From Reticulascus tulasneorum (taxonomy: Eukaryota > Ascomycota > Sordariomycetes > Glomerellales > Reticulascaceae): a stretch of 64,000 bases of DNA. The position numbers were made by a program, and so were the translations under genes. Shown in pieces: positions 57,065 through 64,000 of the stretch. Under the pieces are notes generated by a model. That model saw only the letters and a list, made by a program, of their open reading frames with translations. It searched no databases and was not told the origin of the DNA. Numbering within the stretch: position 1 is the stretch's first letter; each line of letters starts with the position of its first letter. Location: assembly GCA_001557505.1 (NCBI GenBank), contig LSAX01000003.1:2418001-2482000 (forward strand), given 5' to 3'.

Positions 57065-58765
57065 CTATGGTTGATCGCCGTGTATGCCTCGTGATTTGTT
57101 CTTCCTTGCTTCCCTCAGGACGATCCTCCAGTCCTCGTTACTCGTCATATCCTCCGCATCTCGGAAACCACGCCTTTGGGCATAGTGGTCGTTGATCTCC
57201 GCTGGGGAATATGAGGTCGGCCTCTCCAACAACGGTGTGTGAAGGCCTCCTAGCCTGGCCGTCGAGTCTCCCTCGAATATCCTCTGTCCCTTGGGCACCT
57301 TTAACCTCTTCCCGGGGTTTTGCGCGGCATTTTGCTGCAATGTTACGTGATTTAGGAGCTGGTGTGCCAGAATCTCATCCACCTTCTTCTCACGCCAAAA
57401 ACTCCACAGGTCGTCGATCAAGCCACGGCGCCCATACTTGACGTCTGGCGACTCATCGCCTGCATAAACCCAGGGCAGGGCATCTTTGCCCTGGGGGTCG
57501 TCGTCTTTGGGGAAGATGCAGTCCCAGAGAACAAGGGGCGACTCGTGCGCCATGGTGTAGTTTGGCTTCCGGGGTACGTTCTCGACATCGAGCAGTTTTG
57601 TGATGATCGACGGCGGCTCCGACTTTTGGCCCACAAGAAACAAGACGGAGACCATGTGCCGAATCTGATGCCACAGGAACGCAGAGCCCCTGACGTTGAA
57701 AGAATACACTTTCGGCGGCGTATCCGTGCCCGCGACTCCATTGAGCGCGAACTCGGCGTCGTTCAGGAACGGCAATGCCGACTGGATGTCCTTGACCTCC
57801 ACGATATCAGCTTCGAAAATTCTCCGCTGGAAGTTGGCGATCTGCTTGGTCCCGTCGACCTTGCAGAAGTTTCTGAAATCATGAAGCCCCACGAACTTTT
57901 GAGCAGCTTCTCGCATGGCTTCTATGTCAAGCCACCCCTCCTTGATCGGGTGCTCGACCCCTTGTGCCTCCAGACGCGTTGGCCGCGGACTGAAAGCCGG
58001 CTGGGTGAAGAAGTACCTGTATTGCCGCTCCCGGCAAGAAAAGCGAGCAGAAAAGTCGGGCGAAGGGGCTGGACACCATGCCAAGACGCGTATGTCCTCG
58101 GGCAGGAGGCGGTTCAGCAACCTGCAGTAATGGATTTCATCCTTGATCTCGTCGAATTCAGGTTCCAGCTCAGGACTGGGAAGTTCCTCAGCGATGGTGT
58201 TTGCCTCCGGACCTGGCCTTTCTTCCTCGATGCTCTCGACAGTCGCTCCCTCGAGCCTCACCTCCGGTTTATTGAGCAAAGGACGGTTACTTCTGACTCT
58301 TAAACTAACAACCTGGCCAAACGCACTGACCCCCCTGTCTGTCCGGCCACACTTGAAATAGTTGAACCTGTCAAAGTCGACCACTTCTGGATTCGGAGTA
58401 ATAATGAGGCAGCTTTTCACCAAAGCCTTCCAAAGCTCTCCCTCCACACTAGGTAGGTCAATGCCGGCCTGGTGTTCGAGACCAACATATCTCTTCCCAA
58501 AGTAAGCGAACTTCAAGGCAATGATCCTGGTTGAGTATCGGGACGGATCAGCCTGCCTCTGCGTGCGCCGCTTCTGTGGCACCGAAGGTTTTGGCAGAAT
58601 CGGTGTGTCCGTGGGTTCAGCTAATTCTGCTGCATCGCGTTTATGCTGCAGCCGCTCATCCTCAAAATGCTTCTGCTTGTTCAGCTTCAGTTCATTTTCG
58701 AGCTGTCTGATGCGCGAGATCAGCCTTCCCTTGTCCCATAAGTCGTAATTCTTGAGGGCCGACAT
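57065..58765 (-). CDS. DEG1: tRNA pseudouridine synthase Deg1/Pus3
   Basis: 566 aa from the ATG at 58765, no introns. The N-terminus has a helix (DLWDKGRLISRIRQLENELK) seen in Pus3 proteins. The TruA-type catalytic domain follows: KFAYFGKRYVGLEHQ, then KCGRTDRGVSAFGQVVSL with the catalytic Asp (about residue 143), LLPEDIRVLAWCPAP, FSARFSCRERQYRYFF, GLHDFRNFCKVD, and VRGSAFLWHQIRHMVSVLFLVG. The enzyme makes pseudouridine at tRNA positions 38/39 in the anticodon arm. An insertion rich in Glu/Pro (residues about 165-200) is a fungal feature. The frame stays open 111 codons further upstream, including other ATGs. It is divergent from the Rho-like gene. Confidence 0.94.
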   Translation of the reverse strand: MSALKNYDLWDKGRLISRIRQLENELKLNKQKHFEDERLQHKRDAAELAEPTDTPILPKPSVPQKRRTQRQADPSRYSTRIIALKFAYFGKRYVGLEHQAGIDLPSVEGELWKALVKSCLIITPNPEVVDFDRFNYFKCGRTDRGVSAFGQVVSLRVRSNRPLLNKPEVRLEGATVESIEEERPGPEANTIAEELPSPELEPEFDEIKDEIHYCRLLNRLLPEDIRVLAWCPAPSPDFSARFSCRERQYRYFFTQPAFSPRPTRLEAQGVEHPIKEGWLDIEAMREAAQKFVGLHDFRNFCKVDGTKQIANFQRRIFEADIVEVKDIQSALPFLNDAEFALNGVAGTDTPPKVYSFNVRGSAFLWHQIRHMVSVLFLVGQKSEPPSIITKLLDVENVPRKPNYTMAHESPLVLWDCIFPKDDDPQGKDALPWVYAGDESPDVKYGRRGLIDDLWSFWREKKVDEILAHQLLNHVTLQQNAAQNPGKRLKVPKGQRIFEGDSTARLGGLHTPLLERPTSYSPAEINDHYAQRRGFRDAEDMTSNEDWRIVLREARKNKSRGIHGDQP

Positions 58766-59371
58766 TTTCACGCGCAAAGAGGCTTGGTCGTGTTTCTCAG
58801 AGACTCTATGGCCGAATGCAAATCTTCCATACTCTTGTAGCTTTGGACGTCTTCCATATATCGTGCGGCAAGATATGACAAGCCAGCCTCTTTGGGAAAT
58901 ATGATTCATCAAGCGGTTTTGAGTCAGAGGATCACATAACCTCGCCGTGCCAAGCGGACCGACAGCAGGATCAGGGCCAGCAGCAAACAAATCGAACCAT
59001 AGAAAAATCCTCATGAACCACTTGGCGTCGGGTAAAGATAGACAAGAAATAAATAGCAACGCAACGAGCATAGGGAGTATCCCTCGAACTATCCACAAAA
59101 TCTGCGAAAATAACCACTCTCGCTCTGATTGACTGGAGGATCCAATCTTTCTGGTTTCACAGTTTCTGAATTGTGGCTGAACTTTGGAATTTTTTTGATG
59201 GCTGTGGCCTGTGCTGTGGCTTACGTAGTCCGGCCTTGCACAGGGGGGGACTAACTACCTACGTACTTATTATTGGCATGGCTTGCGCTATTTGTTCACT
59301 GACCCTCACCTCATTATCCAACAACCCAAGAATCGAAGAGCCTGAGCTGAATCTCAGAACAAATAGTGATA
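58766..59371. other. Divergent promoter region, DEG1 and Rho-like gene
   Basis: 606 bp. Its left half, to 59098, is open in frame with DEG1 on the minus strand and may code an N-terminal extension. It contains CTAACTACCTACGTAC, another short GGTA-type word. Confidence 0.5.
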
Positions 59372-60045
59372 ATGGAGGTAGAGACAATAACAATACTGCT
59401 TGTTGGGGATGAGAAGTGCGGCAAGACTACGTTCCTATCGTACGTCTTCACCGATCTCATTGTGACGTCCTCCACTAACTCCCATGACAGTCGACTAAGC
59501 GCTGGCCAGGGGACAGGTCCAGTAACCCTACTACGAGACATAGACCAGCCTTTCATATTTGAAGCGAAGCTCGCAGGGAAACCATATCGTCTAGAATTTT
59601 ACGATACAAATAGCCCCGAGAACTGGCGCCTCCTCCGCCCCGATCTCGTTATCATTTGCTACGATATAAGCCAAAGGCTCAGCCTCATCAACATGCAGAG
59701 AACGGTTTGTTCCCCCTGCTTCATCCGTCCTCCCCGCGCAATGAGTCTGACATGAGACAGTGGATTAATGAAGTCAAAGTCGCCTTTCAGAGAGTCGAGT
59801 GTTCTTTGCCCATCCTGGTTCTAGGACTGAAACGCGACCTGAGGTCGGAAAAGGACCCCAACGGGATCATTTATCCGCAAGAAGCATATCGTATAGCCCA
59901 AGAAATGAGAACCGACAGATATATAGAGTGCTCAGCTGTCACAGGCGAGCTTCTCGGGTTGGCGTTTGAAGACATTTGCAAGACGGCAATAAAGACGACC
60001 ACTGCCGATGGGGGTCAGAGCGATGGAGGATGTGTAGCCATGTGA
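59372..60045 (+). CDS. Atypical Rho-like small GTPase
   Basis: Exons 59372-59439, 59491-59704 and 59761-60045 give 188 aa. G1 is intact (GDEKCGKT, residues 12-19). The first intron is 51 nt without a stop, so unspliced RNA also reads through; splicing joins FLS to RLSAGQ. G3 is YDTNSPENW instead of WDTAGQE: the invariant Gly is Ser64 and the catalytic Gln is Pro65. G4 is LKRD in place of NKxD or TKxD. G5 is ECSA. The C-terminus CVAM is a CaaX box, with Met favouring farnesylation. TWINEV and RDLRSEKDPNG resemble the Rho insert region. Loss of the Gln suggests little or no GTP hydrolysis, like Rnd proteins. Cell polarity or cytoskeleton roles are inferred only from the family. Confidence 0.82.
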
Positions 60046-60127
60046 ACGCGCTCGATGCCAGATCGACGTTATCGCGGTGTCTCCAGCCTCAGTGGCAGAT
60101 GCGGAAGCACTAGGAGGGAGTCGTTCC

Positions 60128-60667
60128 TTACTTTGTTCCGTTCTCTGTTTCTGGGTTGTGGTCTCCGTCTCCTGAGGGTTGCTGGAGGGCATTGGGCGGG
60201 CCAAGGATTTCGCAGATAAATGCGACGATATCTTCTTGCTGGTCTGCATCGAACCGGTCCGGCATGTCTTCGATGACCGTGTTCAGCGCCGCAATGGAGG
60301 TTGGCCGCAGATTAAGGACCATGATCACTTCACCCTTGGAAAGGTCATAGGGACGCAGTCTTTGCAGGAGTTGGGTTATGGTTTCTGGTCCATATGCGAT
60401 TGGATTTTGGCTTAATGGGCCTGGAGGAGCGCGAAGAAATTGCAGCAGCTGGAAAGGGGGGGGCCAAACGAGTCAGTTGATTGTTCCCGGTTGAATAGAT
60501 ACCCTCTCACAACGCAAACTTGTTGTACATCATACCTCTCTCATAAGCGACTCAAGATTCCCGGGAGCGCGTCGCTGCTTCTTCTTGTTACCTTGGGTGC
60601 GGTCGACAAGATGTTGATACACCTCATAGTTGGTGAGGGTAGCCGACTGGGACTCGAGGATCTTCAT
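60128..60667 (-). CDS. RPC17: RNA polymerase III subunit Rpc17 (CRCP/RPC9)
   Basis: Exons 60667-60536 and 60448-60128 give 150 aa. The start MKILESQSATLTNYEVYQHL is the Rpc17 signature, followed by a Lys-rich loop (GNKKKQRRAPGNLE). After the intron, LLQFLRAPPGPL and LRPYDLSKGEVIMVLNLRPTS (the HRDC-like part) and IEDMPDRFDADQQEDIVAFI match the C-terminal helices. Rpc17 pairs with Rpc25 to form the Pol III stalk that contacts the initiation factor TFIIIB. The tail is a short charged run (GDGDHNPETENG). It is convergent with the Rho-like gene, 82 bp between stops, so the 3' UTRs probably overlap. Confidence 0.92.
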
Positions 60668-62253
60668 GTTCAGTGACTGGCCGTGCTAGTGCGACTTCGG
60701 GATGAGATGTTGCCGTTTCACTGCGAAGCTGATTAGCTCCAACGGTCTGTGTGCATGGTTTGTGTGTGTGTATGTACGGTACCTATGCATGTAGCGGTTT
60801 TGAGTAACATACGGACGTCACAGATGTCACATGCGTTGTAATCAAACTGACAGCGGAGCTAGGACTGTTGTTGAACAGTGACACCTGCCAATGGGTCGTC
60901 GGCCGGGGGGGGTTTGGTTTGGAAGGTGGAAGCAAGGTAGGTAAGGTAGTAAGTAGATCTAGTCAGTTAGATGGGCCCTCCGTCCAATGATGCAAATCTG
61001 CTCAATCAAAGCTGCAATGAGCTGTCCGTCAGTCGCCGTTGGCCGTGATTTAATTTTCTCCTCTGCCCCGCGCGGCTGCAAACTGCACACATGCAATGTT
61101 AGCCATGACCAATTGCAATGGTTTCCCCCCCACTCACACTAAAATATCGCATCATCCAGCTGCAGAGAGGTATTATGTATTCATGGTCATGGTCATGGTC
61201 ATGGTCATGGTCATGGATGGGGTGTGAGTGAGCCTGTGCGATTGAAGATTTTTATTAGTTACACTGGGTGACGGAAAAAAGCCACCTGACCCGATTCGGA
61301 ACGGCGAGCCTCACTGAAATCTTTGTCTCAGCGGCTACAGCGGTCGGCCCCCCTTCCCCCACTAATTACAGCAGGCGGGCCTCAGAGCTCCAAGCCAGCC
61401 CAGTGCGTGCAACGGGCAGGTTCTTCCAGTGTCTTTCACCGCCAAAAATAGTGGTCACTTCTCCGCAATGTTCCGACTCGGGGTACTGCTACGACGTGCC
61501 GTGGACCTAGTATAATTATGGTCCATGAGGGGGTTGAGCTAAGGTAGCTCCAATGGACGTGACCCGCACCGTAATAATTAGGGAGTTTTTGCCAACTGGA
61601 GCAGGGGCAGCAGCGTGCTATAGCACAGTGCATTTACGCCGGCGGCCACTGACTCTCTCTCTCGGTCGTCGATCCATCATCCATGATCGGAGCCAGACCA
61701 GACCCAGACAGACACAGACAGAAAAAAGCCTGGACCTACATAGGACCCCACCACATTCCACCCTCTTGCCCTTCACACCAACGAATCCTTTCACTTGCAT
61801 CCCGATTTTTCTTTGCCTTCCACTCTCCACGTCCACCCTTCCTCGCTCTCGTCTTTTAGATACGCTCCGAGCCTGGTTCGACATACACCATGCTTCCATT
61901 GTGATTGCGCCCTCGAGGCTCTCCTCTCCCATCTTGCCTAGGTCCCCTTCTTAACCTAAGGTACATTCTTGAGGCTCCAACGTCGACTTTTTCCCGCGCC
62001 TATCCTCGGCATTGATACGGTCGTCCTGTGACGTCGCCCACCCCACTAACAGGGGAAAAGTTCTTTGACAACACCCCGATCTGACCCATGAGTCAAGCAT
62101 CGCGAGAAGAACCAGGAAAAGCATCAACCAGGTCACGACTGCGAGTGAGAGTCGGAACTCTAGAGCTCTCAGCCTCTGCCGTGCAGACCGACTAGACGCC
62201 GAGGCATTCGCTCCCACTTCGCCCCACGCCTTCGAGGACTATCCGACGGCGAC
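60668..62253. other. Divergent promoter region, RPC17 and PRPP synthetase gene
   Basis: 1.6 kb without a gene. It has ACCTAAGGTAC and GGTAGGTAAGGTA words (61954-61964, 60933-60948) and (TCATGG)6 at 61181-61216. From about 61660 the sequence is CT/CA-rich, the likely leader of the downstream gene. Confidence 0.5.
61181..61216 (+). repeat. (TCATGG)6 hexanucleotide repeat
   Basis: Six exact copies of TCATGG, followed by one ATGG. Intergenic. Each unit contains ATG on this strand, so if transcribed it would place six closely spaced ATGs in a leader. Confidence 0.9.
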
Positions 62254-63858
62254 ATGGTTCGATCTATTGTCCTCTTGGGGGGCAATTCTCACCCCGAGTT
62301 GGTCGACAACATATGCAGCTTCCTCGGCATTGCACCGTGCAATCGGATTCTCTCCAAGTTCTCCGTCGGAGAGAGTCGTTGCGAAATCCAGGACTCGGTG
62401 CGTGGTAAAGATGTGTTCATCGTCCAGACTGCCAGTGGTTCTGTCAACGATCATCTGATGGATCTTTGCATTATGATTTCTGCTTGCAAGATGGGATCAG
62501 CAAAGAGAGTCACCGTTGGTATGTCGAGCCGTTCCCAGCCTGTACAGTCTTTTCAAACTGACGCGCTATATCATCTAGTCTTGCCACTCTTTCCCTATTC
62601 CCGCCAGCCAGATGTGCCGTACAACCGAGTTGGGGCGCCGCTCTCAAAACCCTCGTCTGATGTCCGTAAGAAGGACTATACGTTCGAGAGCGTGCCCGCG
62701 ACGCCGGGCCCAGGTGTTCCCCAGAGTCTTGGCCTTACCAATGGCATGGATGGCCTCAGTTTGAAACTCGGCAAGGCGTCCGTGGCGCAGAATGGCGTCA
62801 ACGGGATAAATGGCGACAGCTACTTCAGAAAATCCGATAACCCTAACAGTCCCACCACGAATGGTCGGCTTCACCACGACGGTGCAGTCTCGTTACAACG
62901 CAGCTTCACAACACACGATTATGAGAACCAGAACCACATTAAATCCTTCCAGTCGCGGCCAGGTTACAAGCAATGGGTCGCCCAAGCCGGGACCCTCGTT
63001 GCAGATCTCTTGACGTGCGCTGGCGCTGATCATGTAGTACGTATTTCGGCCGTGACCATCTGCAAACAGACCCCCTTGCTAGGACAAATACTAACGAAAA
63101 CATAGATCACAGTACGTAACTCCCGGAGCTGTATTGTCCCTTTAGGTTAGGCACATGAGAATTGGCCCGCTGTAGATTCCCCTGAGACAAGTCATTGGCT
63201 TGCGGCCTTTGACCATCTCTGCATTTACCCCCCCTGTTGACCTTGCCTTTGCAAGTACTGACTCCCGCAGATGGATCTCCACGACGCACAATACCAAGGA
63301 TTCTTCGACGTTCCTGTGGACAACTTGTACGGGAAGCCACTTTTGCAGAGATATATTCAACAGAACATTCCGGACTATAAGGAGGCCGTCATCATCAGCC
63401 CTGATGCTGGAGGAGCGAAGCGCGCTACCGCTATTGCCGACAGCCTTCATATGCCCTTCGCATTGATCCATAAGGAACGCCGGCGCACGAAGTATACCGA
63501 ACACCGAAACGCCAGTATGATGCTTGTGGGAGACGTCAAGGGCAAAACGTGCATCCTAATCGACGATCTGATCGATACAGGCAACACCATCGGGAGAGCG
63601 GCAAAACTGTTGAAGAACGAAGGCGCCACGGCCATATACGCGCTTCTTACCCATGGTATCCTAAGTGGAGATGCCATCCCTCGCATGATCGCCTCAGACA
63701 TAGACAAACTTGTGGTCACGAATTCTGTACCTCAAGCAGAGCATCAAAGACTCTTAGGATCCAAGCTCCATGTCCTCGACATTTCGCAAATCGTCGCTGA
63801 ATCTATACGTCGCGTTCATCACGGCGAGTCTCTCAGTGTGCTATTCCAGCACAACTAA
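62254..63858 (+). CDS. PRS5: Ribose-phosphate pyrophosphokinase (PRPP synthetase) with inserted region
   Basis: Exons 62254-62518, 62579-63036, 63106-63111 and 63271-63858 give 438 aa. The enzyme makes PRPP from ribose 5-phosphate and ATP for nucleotide, His and Trp synthesis. Seen: [43 protein letters not shown], the cation loop [35 protein letters not shown], and the PRPP-binding [14 protein letters not shown]. An extra region of about 120 residues interrupts the N-terminal domain between PYSRQ and KQWVAQAG. Yeast Prs1 and Prs5 carry such non-homologous regions at different places; the position here looks like Prs5, but I am not certain of the paralogue. The third exon is 6 nt (coding Ile-Thr) and supplies the start of the ITMDLH motif. 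Confidence 0.9.
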
Positions 63859-64000
63859 ACATTTTAAAAAATGGCGTTCGAAACTTGATTTGCGCATTGG
63901 GTGGTTCAGTTAAACCACAAAGTATTTATTTTTCAGGGCTTTGCATCAGCTGTTGCCTTGCGGTATTCCCACCCAGGGAATCTCCACTGGCATTTTCTCA
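63859..64000. other. 3' flank of the PRPP synthetase gene
   Basis: 142 bp to the window edge. AT-rich start consistent with a 3' UTR. No gene seen. Confidence 0.5.

Noticed and set aside
1..64000. CRISPR arrays, operons, prophage, intact transposons, tRNA genes
   Set aside because: I looked for spaced repeats, transposase or reverse transcriptase motifs and tRNA B-box sequences and found none.

Overview
The window looks like chromosomal DNA of a filamentous ascomycete (Pezizomycotina, most likely Sordariomycetes). The protein-coding genes carry short introns, mostly 45-90 nt, with GTANGT-type donors and CTAAC/CTGAC-type branch sites. Their products resemble fungal proteins: an NRC-2/Fpk1-type kinase, the DASH subunit Dad3, OST4, Yra1, TMA46 and a PRPP synthetase with an inserted region. 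There are no operons, phage genes, CRISPR arrays, intact transposons, tRNA genes or rRNA genes that I could support.

I support 23 protein-coding genes. From left to right: mitochondrial PP2C phosphatase (574-2449, +); TDT/Mae1-type transporter (2945-4518, -); an unrecognised 521-aa protein (6134-7884, +); a 77-aa membrane protein (8289-8522, -); mitoribosomal uS5m (9452-11014, +) convergent with DAD3 (11247-11598, -); CorA-like membrane protein (12209-14028, +); NRC-2-type kinase (14851-17060, -); C2H2/AT-hook protein (18696-19751, -); SDR (20674-21578, +); TMA46/ZC3H15 (21956-23091, -) divergent from OST4 (23693-23881, +); YRA1/ALY (24888-26659, +); p23/SBA1 (28635-29543, -); VPS24 (30844-31594, +); secreted isochorismatase-like hydrolase (33893-34843, +).

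From about 34.8 to 49.5 kb the window is almost empty. About 14 kb holds a single 150-aa disordered protein (41501-41953, +). After that come a 1632-aa WD40/helical/proline-rich scaffold (49534-54663, +), PIG-H/GPI15 (56311-56997, +) convergent with DEG1 (57065-58765, -), an atypical Rho-like GTPase (59372-60045, +) convergent with RPC17 (60128-60667, -), and a PRPP synthetase (62254-63858, +).

The genes do not form one pathway. They are mostly housekeeping genes (translation, tRNA modification, Pol III, mRNA export, ESCRT-III, ER glycosylation and GPI assembly, chaperone, kinetochore). The points most worth following are: 6-nt and 8-nt micro-exons in two genes, deduced because only their inclusion restores conserved family motifs; an 843-nt intron inside the YRA1 homologue, where introns are otherwise about 50 nt, echoing the autoregulatory YRA1 intron of yeast; the 14-kb gene-poor block around one small protein; and a Rho-like GTPase whose switch II motif has lost its Gly and catalytic Gln. 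All exon coordinates were worked out by hand from reading frame and splice signals, without transcript data.
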